A DNA stretch of 64,000 nucleotides from positions 1,488,001 to 1,552,000 of the forward strand of contig CBDFGV010000003.1 in the NCBI GenBank assembly GCA_965247245.1, written 5' to 3'. A program made the translations under genes and the position numbers. Origin of the DNA: Tectiglobus sp965247245. GTDB lineage: Bacteria > Pseudomonadota > Alphaproteobacteria > Rhizobiales > Hyphomicrobiaceae. This document shows, piece by piece, positions 26,599 to 34,730 of this stretch. Under the pieces are notes generated by a model, which did not search any database, was not told where the DNA came from, and saw nothing but the letters and a program-made list of their open reading frames with translations. Position 1 is the first letter of the stretch; the number at the start of each line of letters is the position of its first letter.

Positions 26599-27842
26599 TC
26601 GTCCCCTGCAGATGTTTCAAGTTTGACGGTTAGCCCTGCAGCTTCAAGAGCCGCGACAGTTGCATTCAGATGGGCCCGATCACGGGTTTCAATCACCACA
26701 TCGAGCAGCGCTGCTTTTGCAGGCAGGTCCGAAAACACACGTTGATGAGCGACTTCCACAATGTTGGCACCAGCATCACCAAGGCAGTTCGTGACGCGTG
26801 CCAGATGGCCGGGTTGATCAACCAGATCTATGAGCAATCGCGAGAGACGCCCCTGTCGTGCCAGATTGCGGGTCAAAACGCCGGCCAACAGGCGCGTGTC
26901 AATGTTGCCGCCACACAGTACCGTGCCTACCTTGCGCCCTGCAAAACGATCAATGTCGGCAATGATCGCTGCCACACCGGCAGCGCCGGCTCCTTCGACC
27001 ACGGTCTTTTCAATATCAATAAGCAAGCTCACTGCGCGTTCCAACGTCGCTTCATCGACCAAAACAATATCGTCGAGCAGGTCGCAGATGATCTTTTGCG
27101 TCAGCAGACCTGGCTGCTTGACCGCGATCCCTTCAGCAAGTGAGTCGCTTTTAGCGGCCAGCTGTTCGCCATGAAACAGATTGTACATGGCAGGAAAGAG
27201 CTCCGCCTGGACACCAACCAACTCCAGATCCGGCTCAATAGCCTTCGCTGCAATGGCAATGCCTGAAGCCAAACCACCTCCTCCAACGGGGATGACAAGA
27301 ACATCAAGATCGGGCGCCTTCTCCAGAAACTCCAAGGCGATAGACCCCTGACCTGCGATGACCAGCGGATCATCGTATGGGTGGATAAATGTCAGGTCGT
27401 TCGACGTGCCATATTCACGCGCGAAGGCCGACGAGTCCTCGAGCGTCTTGCCTTCGACTATAACATTGGCACCATAACGCTCAGTATTGACGATCTTCAC
27501 CGTCGGCGTGCCAATCGGCATCACAATCGTAGCGGAGAGACCCAGGCGTTGTGCGTGGTAGGCAACACCCTGCGCGTGATTGCCGGCCGACATGGCGATG
27601 ACGCCTTTGCCCGCTTCCGATCCAGCCAACTGCGATAGACGGTTCAGAGCCCCTCGCTCCTTGAACGACGCAGTAAACTGCAGGTTTTCAAACTTCAGCC
27701 AGAGATCGCAACCTGTAACATCGGATAGAGTTCGCGAGCGCGCACAAGGCGTATTTAAGACCTGGCCATGCAGCACCCTGCCGGCCAGCAAAACATCATC
27801 ATAGGAGACGCGACGGCTCCACTCTGCGTGCGGTCCGGCCAT
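26595..27842 (-). CDS. ilvA: threonine ammonia-lyase (threonine dehydratase)
   Basis: Converts L-threonine to 2-oxobutyrate and ammonia with PLP. ATG 27842 gives 415 residues and has AAGGG 11 bases upstream; a GTG four codons earlier is also open. The PLP lysine is in FTASFKERGAL (K61 from the ATG), the substrate loop is MSAGNHAQGVAYHA, and the phosphate-binding loop is PVGGGGLASG. The C-terminal roughly 80 residues form one ACT-like domain (LIDLVDQPGHLARVTNCLGD), so this is the shorter catabolic-like type. Overlaps the AceE-like gene by four bases and is divergent from an Lrp regulator. Confidence 0.93.
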   Translation of the reverse strand: MAGPHAEWSRRVSYDDVLLAGRVLHGQVLNTPCARSRTLSDVTGCDLWLKFENLQFTASFKERGALNRLSQLAGSEAGKGVIAMSAGNHAQGVAYHAQRLGLSATIVMPIGTPTVKIVNTERYGANVIVEGKTLEDSSAFAREYGTSNDLTFIHPYDDPLVIAGQGSIALEFLEKAPDLDVLVIPVGGGGLASGIAIAAKAIEPDLELVGVQAELFPAMYNLFHGEQLAAKSDSLAEGIAVKQPGLLTQKIICDLLDDIVLVDEATLERAVSLLIDIEKTVVEGAGAAGVAAIIADIDRFAGRKVGTVLCGGNIDTRLLAGVLTRNLARQGRLSRLLIDLVDQPGHLARVTNCLGDAGANIVEVAHQRVFSDLPAKAALLDVVIETRDRAHLNATVAALEAAGLTVKLETSAGDE

Positions 27843-27892
27843 TTCAGAATCCACCCTTCAAGCCCGACAATAGGCCAAAGTCAAAGCTGATA

Positions 27893-27936
27893 CTTTGCAA
27901 ATATTGCCAATCTCGCGCTATATCATGGCAAATTAC
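27893..27936. promoter_or_regulatory. AT-rich Lrp-type operator region between ilvA and its regulator
   Basis: The 113 bases between the ilvA start and the divergent Lrp-family gene contain overlapping symmetrical A/T motifs: TTTGCAAATATTGCCAA, then a CTATATCATGG stretch and GGCAAATT. This is the kind of spaced, weakly palindromic AT-rich site bound by Lrp/AsnC proteins. It would let the regulator control both itself and the operon. Assigned by position and composition. Confidence 0.4.
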
Positions 27937-27955
27937 CACAGGAAATAGCTCGAAA

Positions 27956-28441
27956 ATGACAGAAGTCACCAAGAAAGCATTGGACAGTGTTGATCAAAGG
28001 ATATTGCAGGCCTTGCAGGCAGACGGTCGTTTAACTGCAACCGATCTATCCGAGCGTGTCGGCATCACAACGAGTCCGTGCCTACGTCGACTGCGGATCC
28101 TTGAGGAAGCCGGCATTATCCGCGGCTATACGGCATTGGTGGACCAATCAAAGATAGGTCTTCCGATCAGTGTTTTTGTCTCGATCAAGCTCGAACGCCA
28201 GAGCGAACAGGCAATGGAACGCTTCGAGACGGCCGTGAGGCGGTGTCCCGAAGTTCTCGAGTGCTATCTGATGACGGGCCCACGCGACTACCTGCTACGC
28301 GTCGTCGCCAAGGACCTCAATGACTACGAACGCTTCGTCAAAGGGACGCTGACGCGGATCAGTGGCATTGCCAACATAGAGTCGAGTTTTGCACTGGGCC
28401 AGGTCAAGCATTCAAACTCCCTGCCGATCGAAACCGGCTGA
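27956..28441 (+). CDS. Lrp/AsnC family transcriptional regulator
   Basis: A 161-residue regulator. An N-terminal winged helix-turn-helix (LDSVDQRILQALQADGRLTA, then ERVGITTSPCLRRLRILEEAG) is followed by the RAM/ACT-like effector domain with LECYLMTGPRDYLLRVVAKD, whose glycine-rich loop binds an amino acid. Divergent from ilvA and its overlapping AceE-like partner, so it likely senses an amino acid and controls threonine breakdown. The same fold recurs 2 kb away in the second Lrp-type gene. Confidence 0.93.
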   Translation: MTEVTKKALDSVDQRILQALQADGRLTATDLSERVGITTSPCLRRLRILEEAGIIRGYTALVDQSKIGLPISVFVSIKLERQSEQAMERFETAVRRCPEVLECYLMTGPRDYLLRVVAKDLNDYERFVKGTLTRISGIANIESSFALGQVKHSNSLPIETG

Positions 28442-28527
28442 TCCATCAGGGTGCCCCTGTAATTGACGTCGAAAGTCGGCTACAACGCCGATCGAACAAA
28501 CATTGCTCTTTGGAGGGGATGATACCG

Positions 28528-29409
28528 ATGGCGAAGGTTGCTTGGATCGGATTGGGCGTAATGGGCTACCCAATGGCAGGGCACATCCTGCAAAAGGGTG
28601 GTCATGAGTTGGTGGTCTATAACCGCACAGCAGCCAAATCCGCAGAATGGGTTCAGAAGTACGGTGCAGGCAAAGCCGCGGCGACACCGCGCGAGGCGGC
28701 CGAAGGCGCGGACTTTGTCTTCTGCTGCGTCGGCAATGACAACGATCTCCGCTCAGTCACAACAGGACCAGACGGGGCATTTCATTCAGTTCAACAGGGC
28801 GCAATCTTCATCGACAACACCACAGCGTCAGCCGATGTCGCCCGCGAACTCCACGCCGAAGCGAAGTCGAAAGGCTTTGATTTCCTTGATGCTCCTGTCT
28901 CCGGCGGCCAGGCCGGCGCAGAAAACGGCGTACTGACGGTTATGGTTGGCGGCGACAAGGCCGTGTTCGATCGCGCCTTCCCTATCATCGACTGCTATGC
29001 GCGCCAGGCAACTCTGATCGGAGAAGCTGGAGCCGGCCAGCTCTGCAAAATGGTCAACCAGATCTGCATAGCCGGCCTCGTACAAGGATTGTCGGAAGGT
29101 GTGCACTTTGCCGAGAAAGCCGGCCTGGATATGCGTGCCGTCATGACAACGATCGATAAGGGCGCTGCCGGATCTTGGCAGATGGAGAACCGCTGGGAAA
29201 CTATGGCGGAGGGTAAGTACGATTTCGGTTTCGCTGTCGATTGGATGCGCAAAGACCTTGATATTGCGCTCGCTGAAGCGCGCCAGAACAACGCCAGCCT
29301 GCCGGTGGCTGCACTCGTCGACCAGTTCTATTCCGAAGTCCAGAAAATGGGCGGCGGACGCTGGGATACGTCATCCCTTCTGGCCCGCCTGAACAACGCT
29401 GACAAATAG
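28528..29409 (+). CDS. NAD(P)-dependent oxidoreductase, 3-hydroxyisobutyrate dehydrogenase family
   Basis: A 293-residue beta-hydroxyacid dehydrogenase. The start MAKVAWIGLGVMGYPMAGHI holds the Rossmann GxGxxG loop; GGAGGGG sits nine bases before ATG 28528, so this start is preferred over two in-frame codons slightly upstream. The signature DAPVSGGQAGAENGVLTVMV contains the substrate serine/glycine loop, and the catalytic lysine lies in AGQLCKMVNQICIAG. It oxidises a 3-hydroxy acid (3-hydroxyisobutyrate, tartronate semialdehyde type) to the semialdehyde or keto acid; which one is not evident. Confidence 0.92.
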   Translation: MAKVAWIGLGVMGYPMAGHILQKGGHELVVYNRTAAKSAEWVQKYGAGKAAATPREAAEGADFVFCCVGNDNDLRSVTTGPDGAFHSVQQGAIFIDNTTASADVARELHAEAKSKGFDFLDAPVSGGQAGAENGVLTVMVGGDKAVFDRAFPIIDCYARQATLIGEAGAGQLCKMVNQICIAGLVQGLSEGVHFAEKAGLDMRAVMTTIDKGAAGSWQMENRWETMAEGKYDFGFAVDWMRKDLDIALAEARQNNASLPVAALVDQFYSEVQKMGGGRWDTSSLLARLNNADK

Positions 29410-29441
29410 CAGTACGTCAGTCCCGGCAGCGGATTACTTCT

Positions 29442-29927
29442 TCAAAGAACCAGGCAAGTCGTCGAGCCGTGGGCGTAAAGCTTACCGGCCTCGTCGACCA
29501 GCCGCCCCTCTGCTGTTGCCGTGCGCCGACCGGCATGCACAACCTGCCCTTCGGCACGAACAACACCGGTTTTTTCGAAGATCGGCCGAATGAAATTCAC
29601 CTTCAGCTCAAGCGTTGTGTATTGAGCTGGAGCTGGCAGTGTCGAGTGAACGGCACACCCCATGCAGGAGTCCAATAGCGTCGATGGCCACCCGCCATGA
29701 ACGGTACCCAACGGATTGTAGAAACCCGCGGACGGTTTCCCGGCAAAGACGACCCGCCCTTCTTCAACTTCGACGATATCAATCTGCAGTTCCTTTGAAA
29801 TACCTGCGGATGGAATGCGCCCCTCCTGCATAGCTCGAAGAAACTCCAGACCAGTCATTGATGAAACCGTGTCTGCATCGGCGACGCCATAGGCGCGCTC
29901 GACACTAAAAGGCTGGTAAGTGCTCAT
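29442..29927 (-). CDS. PaaI-type hotdog thioesterase
   Basis: A 161-residue hotdog-fold acyl-CoA thioesterase. The core is NPLGTVHGGWPSTLLDSCMGCAV (shortened here to its HGG and D residues), with the catalytic Asp in TLLDSCMG, followed by LELKVNFIRPI and RTATAEGRLVDEAGKLYAHG. It would release CoA from aryl or short acyl thioesters. It starts six bases after the second Lrp-type regulator on the same strand, so the regulator probably controls it in one operon. Confidence 0.88.
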   Translation of the reverse strand: MSTYQPFSVERAYGVADADTVSSMTGLEFLRAMQEGRIPSAGISKELQIDIVEVEEGRVVFAGKPSAGFYNPLGTVHGGWPSTLLDSCMGCAVHSTLPAPAQYTTLELKVNFIRPIFEKTGVVRAEGQVVHAGRRTATAEGRLVDEAGKLYAHGSTTCLVL

Positions 29928-29933
29928 GATTGC

Positions 29934-30431
29934 TCATCCGTTCTTTGAGCCGCTTCGCGCCTTGCGTTCCGCAAATGTCAACGGCACGGCCGTGGTGTAT
30001 TTGATCTGCTCCATCGCAAAAGCCGACGAGACCTTTGTGATGTCTATCCTCGAAATCAGCTTTTTGTAGAACTCGTCATAGGCCGCAATATCCGGCACCA
30101 CAACGCGCAACATGTAATCAACTTCCCCGCTCATCCTGTAAAACTCGACAATCTCGGGAAAATCTTTGACCGCCTCATGGAAACGCTCGAGCCATTCCAA
30201 CGAGTGCGAGTCAGTTTTGATGGAAACGAAGACAGTAACGCCAGCTGAAACCTTTTCCGCATCCAGAATAGCCACCCGGCGCTGGATAACACCGGCTTCC
30301 TCAAGTTTTTGAATGCGTCGCCAGCAAGGGGTAGTGGAGAGCCCAACCTCTTTCCCGATTTCCGCGACGGGGCGCGTGCAGTCCTCCTGCAGAATTCGAA
30401 GGATCTTGAGATCCATTTTATCCAGTGTCAA
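29934..30431 (-). CDS. Lrp/AsnC family transcriptional regulator (second copy), TTG start
   Basis: A 165-residue regulator with winged helix (KMDLKILRILQEDCTRPV, KEVGLSTTPCWRRIQKLEEAG) and RAM domain (IVEFYRMSGEVDYMLRVVVP). The TTG at 30431 is preferred: GGGAGAG lies four bases before it, whereas the ATG at 30416 has no site at useful distance, and MTLDKMDLKIL matches the family start. It heads an operon with the thioesterase. The AT-rich 108 bases upstream, including TTTGGAGCCAACAAAATAG, could be its operator. Confidence 0.92.
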   Translation of the reverse strand: MTLDKMDLKILRILQEDCTRPVAEIGKEVGLSTTPCWRRIQKLEEAGVIQRRVAILDAEKVSAGVTVFVSIKTDSHSLEWLERFHEAVKDFPEIVEFYRMSGEVDYMLRVVVPDIAAYDEFYKKLISRIDITKVSSAFAMEQIKYTTAVPLTFAERKARSGSKNG

Positions 30432-30539
30432 AGCACTCTCCCAGCAAGATCAGGCCGCAAACACAACACGAAATCGGAAAAAATTACTTCAAATCGACAT
30501 TTGGAGCCAACAAAATAGAATAGATTGCCTCAAATTTCA

Positions 30540-31154
30540 TCAGAGAAGCTGTCGCACCTTCTCTTGTAGGACTGGTAGTAGCTCGTCGACGAACCAAGCA
30601 TTCCGTTTGAGCCAGGCATTGTTGCGCCACGACGGATGCGGCAGTGGCACCACTGCAGGGGACGAGTTGAGATAACTTCGCCACGCCCTAACCGTTTCCG
30701 TCAGATTTGGCTGCCGCTGCCGTCCCAAATGCCAGTGCTGGGCGTACTGTCCGATAAGCAAGATCAATTGAATTTGGCCAAGCTCTTCGAAGACGGCCTC
30801 CCGCCAGCGCGGAGCGCATTCCTTCCGGGGAGGAAGATCACCACCTTTGTTGTCGAGACCTGGAAAGCAGAACCCCATCGGTACAATGGCAATCCTTGAT
30901 GTGTCATAGAACTCATCCTCACTGACCGCCATCCATTCGCGCAACCTGTCCCCGGACGGATCAGTGAAAGGTACCCCGCTCGCGTGAACACGCGTGCCAG
31001 GCGCCTGCCCACAAATGGCAATCTTTGCCGTCGGCGATGCCAAGAGCACCGGGCGTGGCTCGTGCGGCAGCGGACGTCCTTTGGGCTGCTCGACGCAGAT
31101 CCGACATGCCGATATGGCCGCTAGCAGTTCCTCAAGAGACGAGGCATCGGACAT
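30540..31154 (-). CDS. uracil-DNA glycosylase family protein
   Basis: A 204-residue protein of the UDG superfamily. The N-terminal Cys pair (ACRICVEQ) matches the small uracil-DNA glycosylase-like group. Motif 1 reads KIAICGQAPGTRVHASG, where the catalytic position follows GQAPG, and motif 2 is VPLPHPSWRNNAWLKRN, the DNA-inserting HPS loop. The usual second Cys pair for a 4Fe-4S cluster is not evident, so it may lack iron-sulfur. It would remove uracil or damaged bases, but activity is unproven for this subgroup. Stands on its own. Confidence 0.8.
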   Translation of the reverse strand: MSDASSLEELLAAISACRICVEQPKGRPLPHEPRPVLLASPTAKIAICGQAPGTRVHASGVPFTDPSGDRLREWMAVSEDEFYDTSRIAIVPMGFCFPGLDNKGGDLPPRKECAPRWREAVFEELGQIQLILLIGQYAQHWHLGRQRQPNLTETVRAWRSYLNSSPAVVPLPHPSWRNNAWLKRNAWFVDELLPVLQEKVRQLL

Positions 31155-31211
31155 GTCATCGTCCTACAGAAGCCATCAGGACTGGCGCATGGACCGCAGT
31201 TTCGGTACCCA

Positions 31212-32027
31212 TCAAAGATCTATGATCATACCGTCGTCTGCAACATCAACACGCGGCTGGCGAACTTGATCAACATTGGCGAGCATCTTCTCGCCGAGAT
31301 GCGTCAGCAGGATATTCTGAGCAGTAATCTCTGGAAGCTTTGCTTCGATATCGATCCAACTCATGTGGTAGTGTTCCTTGTCACGATATCCAAAGCACTC
31401 GCATATAAAGAGATCGGCCTCGGCAGCACACGCCAGGAGCTCATCCTTCCACTCGGTATCTCCCGAGAACGCAATCACGCGGCCACCCGCTTCAATCCGT
31501 ATCGCACTGGACAATGCACCGGAAGGATGGCTTACCGGGAACGGTTTGACGGTAAAGCCGGGAGCTTCAAAGATTTCGTGTTCCCGATAGACCTGGAAGT
31601 GAACATCAAACGATGGCTCAACGCTGGTGGAGCCTGGAAACAGAACCTCTGCTGCCCCGAGGTAACGTTCCCGGGTGCCTTCCGGCCCGATAACTGTCAA
31701 TGGCCGGCTTCTACCACTGACGTATTGCGCATGCATGATCCACCAGACCAGACCCGCATAGTGATCACCGTGGAGATGCGAGAGAACGATTGTATCAACG
31801 TCGTTCGGATTAAGGGCCAGCCGCTGCAAACCAATCAAAGCGGTCGCACCACAATCGATTAGAAACTGGGTGTCTGGCAAAGCAACATGAAAGCAGGTCT
31901 GCAAACGTCCGCCTGAGCCAAATGCATCACCGCACCCGACAACACTTAAACGAACCAGATCACGATTGCTCTTGGTCGTAGACCCCTCTTCGGTCTCTGC
32001 CGAGCGCTTTCTCCAGAATGAGAACAT
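31212..32027 (-). CDS. MBL-fold metallohydrolase (RNase Z-like)
   Basis: A 271-residue protein from ATG 32027 (a TTG at 32048 would add seven residues). The metallo-beta-lactamase core starts at LVRLSVVGCGDAFGSGG and has the zinc motif SHLHGDHYAG, then HPSGALSSAIRIEAGGRVIAFSGDTEW and the final histidine in ILLTHLGEK. The G-D-A-F-G-S-G-G start is that of arylsulfatase/RNase Z-like proteins, but the tRNA-binding exosite arm is not visible, so tRNA processing is not assumed. It starts 24 bases after the GST gene and is probably co-transcribed with it. Confidence 0.85.
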   Translation of the reverse strand: MFSFWRKRSAETEEGSTTKSNRDLVRLSVVGCGDAFGSGGRLQTCFHVALPDTQFLIDCGATALIGLQRLALNPNDVDTIVLSHLHGDHYAGLVWWIMHAQYVSGRSRPLTVIGPEGTRERYLGAAEVLFPGSTSVEPSFDVHFQVYREHEIFEAPGFTVKPFPVSHPSGALSSAIRIEAGGRVIAFSGDTEWKDELLACAAEADLFICECFGYRDKEHYHMSWIDIEAKLPEITAQNILLTHLGEKMLANVDQVRQPRVDVADDGMIIDL

Positions 32028-32051
32028 TCGTATCGAACCCAGTTCCAACCC

Positions 32052-32666
32052 TTAGCGCAACCGCGAACTCGGACGCTCTGCCATCAAGCCATGCCATCGC
32101 TTAACATTGGTGTAGTCCTCTGGCACTTGGAGGCGTGCCGGTTTCATAAAGTCAATAGCAACAAGCGCCGTAATATCTGCGATCGTATAGCGATCTCCTG
32201 CGACGTACTCATGCTGGCCCAAGGCATCGTTTAGCACGCTGAGATACTGCATTGCTCGCGGCTTATTGGCTTCCGCCCATTCCGCAATTTGTGGAGTCTC
32301 AAGCGCAGCCATTGCCGGATGTGTGTGTCGAAAGCACTGGGCCACGTGAAACATAAGCCCTAGCTCCATGCGCCTGGTCCACATCTCGATGGTCGCTGCT
32401 TCCAATGGAGAGACGCCGAACAGGTTTGGCTCGGGATGAATTCCCTCGAGATAACGGCAGATCGCGACCGACTCGGAAATGGCCGTGCCGTCATCGAGCA
32501 CTAGAACCGGAACCCTCTGGACAGGGTTGAGCGCCGTAAACTCGGCTGCCCGATGATCCCCCTTATTGAGCTCAACCACCTCGTAGGGAATATCCAATCC
32601 CTTTTCAGCAACAAACAGCTTCACTCGGCGCGGGTTCGGCGCCCCGGGTTGCTCCAAGATCTTCAT
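32052..32666 (-). CDS. glutathione S-transferase family protein
   Basis: A 204-residue cytoplasmic GST beginning MKILEQPGAPNPRRVKLFVAE at ATG 32666, with a GGA eight bases upstream; the open frame extending to 32795 is rejected because it is unlike any GST start. LNPVQRVPVLVLDDGTAISES carries the cis-Pro and glutathione-contacting E-S, and the C-terminal domain ends NVKRWHGLMAERPS. Paired with the downstream MBL-fold gene, a combination seen in glutathione-linked thioester or persulfide metabolism; here this is only suggestive. Confidence 0.88.
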   Translation of the reverse strand: MKILEQPGAPNPRRVKLFVAEKGLDIPYEVVELNKGDHRAAEFTALNPVQRVPVLVLDDGTAISESVAICRYLEGIHPEPNLFGVSPLEAATIEMWTRRMELGLMFHVAQCFRHTHPAMAALETPQIAEWAEANKPRAMQYLSVLNDALGQHEYVAGDRYTIADITALVAIDFMKPARLQVPEDYTNVKRWHGLMAERPSSRLR

Positions 32667-32941
32667 TCGAATTTCCAAGTCTTCACAAGCAAACAGCATC
32701 CTATCGAGCACGCGGAGGACAAGTTCGTCCAGGAGAAACGGCAGCAAATAGCTGTTTATACTCGAATTGGGGAAGGCGACGTGATATTGCCGCAATCGTC
32801 AACACAAAAGTTGCCGAAGCAACCAATGGTAGTGACGGGATCTGATCACTTTTTCTGCCGCTTTGCTGCAAGAACGCCAACTATCGTAAACTATTGATTA
32901 CCTATTTCTGTCATCTCTGGAACAGAGCCGGTTCGCCTTGA

Positions 32942-34669
32942 TTGCGCAGGCAACCGAATAACGAGAGGCAGACACAGGTAGTGGCAGCGGCACCGGGAAC
33001 AATCCGTGCGCGCAATGGGACTCTATCACGGTCCCAGCACCCTGGCGCTCGCGCAAATACCTCTCAACCATCCATCAGGGATATACGACAGAAACTGCTC
33101 GATGAAGACGAGCGGCCACCCGAACTCCGCTACGAACTGATCCTGATGTTCGTGCGCAATGAACTGGCTGCCCAGTGGACAATTCTAGTCCTCGCATTCA
33201 TTTTTTCCCTGGCATCAATGTTCTGGGCACCGCCTCTCCAAGCCATGACTTGGCTGATTGTCGTGGTCGCCGCAAAAATCTGCCTGCTGGAAGTCTGTCG
33301 CCATTTCAAAGGTCAGGATCCTGAGACCATTGACTTGAAGATCTGGACACGGCGCTTGATCATTGCAGAAGCCATTTGCGGGATTTCCTGGGCTGGCTTT
33401 GCGCTTGTCGGCGCCGGTAACAATGTCACCGGCGATCAGGGCTACATCTTCTCGTCACACGTCTTCATCTTTGCCTCTCTGATTGTGGTGCTCGCAATCA
33501 GAATGACATTCGCTTCGACGATGTTGCCCTTGCTGTATGTCGGGACGATCCCGATGACCCTGGCGGTTGTCACGCACCTCGTTCTACAAGGCGACTTCTT
33601 CTACTTCGCCTTGGCATCGCTGGCAGTCGGCGTGCACATCTACTTTATTTTCTTGGCCAAGGGCCTGCAGACCACAGCCGTTTCAATGCTGAACTTCCGC
33701 CTGCAAAAAGACCTGCTGATAGCAGAACTGGCTGAATCGAAATCAATCTCCGATGAAGCGCGTCGGCGCGCCGAAGATGCCAACTTGGCCAAATCTCGAT
33801 TTCTGGCCACGATGAGCCACGAGTTACGGACTCCACTCAATGCAGTTCTTGGCTTCTCTGAAGTCATGAAGGCGGAGATTCTCGGTCCACTCGAGAACGA
33901 GACCTACAAGGAATACGCCGAGAACATTCACACCAGTGGCTCACATCTGCTCAATCTCATCAACGAGATACTCGACCTATCCCGCATTGAGGCCGGAAAG
34001 TATGAGCTGAACGAAAAGAACATCCTGCTGGGAGATATCATCGACGATAGTCTCAGCCTTTTAAAGTTGCGAGCTGAGACCAAAGGCGTCCGACTGAACA
34101 ACCGATGCGCCCCCGACCTCGCGATGCTCTGGGCCGATGAAAGAGCCGTGCGCCAGATCTGCCTAAACCTGCTTTCAAATGCCATAAAGTTCACGCCGAG
34201 AGGTGGTCAAATCGATCTACACGGGGCCAGCACTGCAGACGGCGGACAGCTTCTCTCCGTTACCGACACTGGCCCCGGCATTCCTCAGGATGAGATTCCG
34301 AAAGTGCTCGAGTCCTTCGGACAAGGTTCCCTCGCCCATCAAACGGCAGAAGGCGGAACCGGTTTGGGACTGTCGATCGTTCAAAGCTTGATCGGCGTCC
34401 ATGGCGGAAAATTCGACCTGCGTTCCGAACTCAGAAAAGGTACTTCCGCCACAGTATACTTCCCGGCATCTCGGGTCTTCGGCAATCAGTCTGAAGCTGC
34501 CGCCCAGTCGGATTCCGTTCAGTCGGATACCGCACAGTCACAAACCGCTCACGTGCAACCAACCCAAACCACAACACCCGCCCGCACAAGGCGATCCTCT
34601 CACAGACGTCCGGCGCGGTTGATTCGGAGCGGCCAGTCGCAGAACAATCTCGAAGCGGCCACAAGCTAA
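32942..34669 (+). CDS. membrane-bound sensor histidine kinase (PleC/DivJ-like)
   Basis: A protein of up to 575 residues. The start is uncertain: TTG 32942 opens the frame, GTG 32981 is a likely alternative. About six transmembrane helices span residues 78-240. The HisKA dimerisation helix has SRFLATMSHELRTPLNAVLG (H293, the phosphorylated His). HATPase_c follows with NLLSNAIKFTPRGG, DTGPGIP and GTGLGLSIV. The EYAENIHTSGSHLL segment is typical of alphaproteobacterial PleC/DivJ/PdhS kinases that control cell-cycle response regulators. The final 60 residues form an unusual Gln/Ser/Thr-rich tail with repeated QSD/QSQ units. No response regulator is adjacent. Confidence 0.92.
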   Translation: MRRQPNNERQTQVVAAAPGTIRARNGTLSRSQHPGARANTSQPSIRDIRQKLLDEDERPPELRYELILMFVRNELAAQWTILVLAFIFSLASMFWAPPLQAMTWLIVVVAAKICLLEVCRHFKGQDPETIDLKIWTRRLIIAEAICGISWAGFALVGAGNNVTGDQGYIFSSHVFIFASLIVVLAIRMTFASTMLPLLYVGTIPMTLAVVTHLVLQGDFFYFALASLAVGVHIYFIFLAKGLQTTAVSMLNFRLQKDLLIAELAESKSISDEARRRAEDANLAKSRFLATMSHELRTPLNAVLGFSEVMKAEILGPLENETYKEYAENIHTSGSHLLNLINEILDLSRIEAGKYELNEKNILLGDIIDDSLSLLKLRAETKGVRLNNRCAPDLAMLWADERAVRQICLNLLSNAIKFTPRGGQIDLHGASTADGGQLLSVTDTGPGIPQDEIPKVLESFGQGSLAHQTAEGGTGLGLSIVQSLIGVHGGKFDLRSELRKGTSATVYFPASRVFGNQSEAAAQSDSVQSDTAQSQTAHVQPTQTTTPARTRRSSHRRPARLIRSGQSQNNLEAATS

Positions 34670-34730
34670 CGTATCACGGCCCAAATTCCGGACCACTGTC
34701 GGGGCACAACAGTGAGAAATTGGAGCAAAC

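Noticed and set aside
31266..31862. 198-residue frame opposite the RNase Z-like MBL gene
   Set aside because: Zinc motifs are on the minus strand; shadow only.
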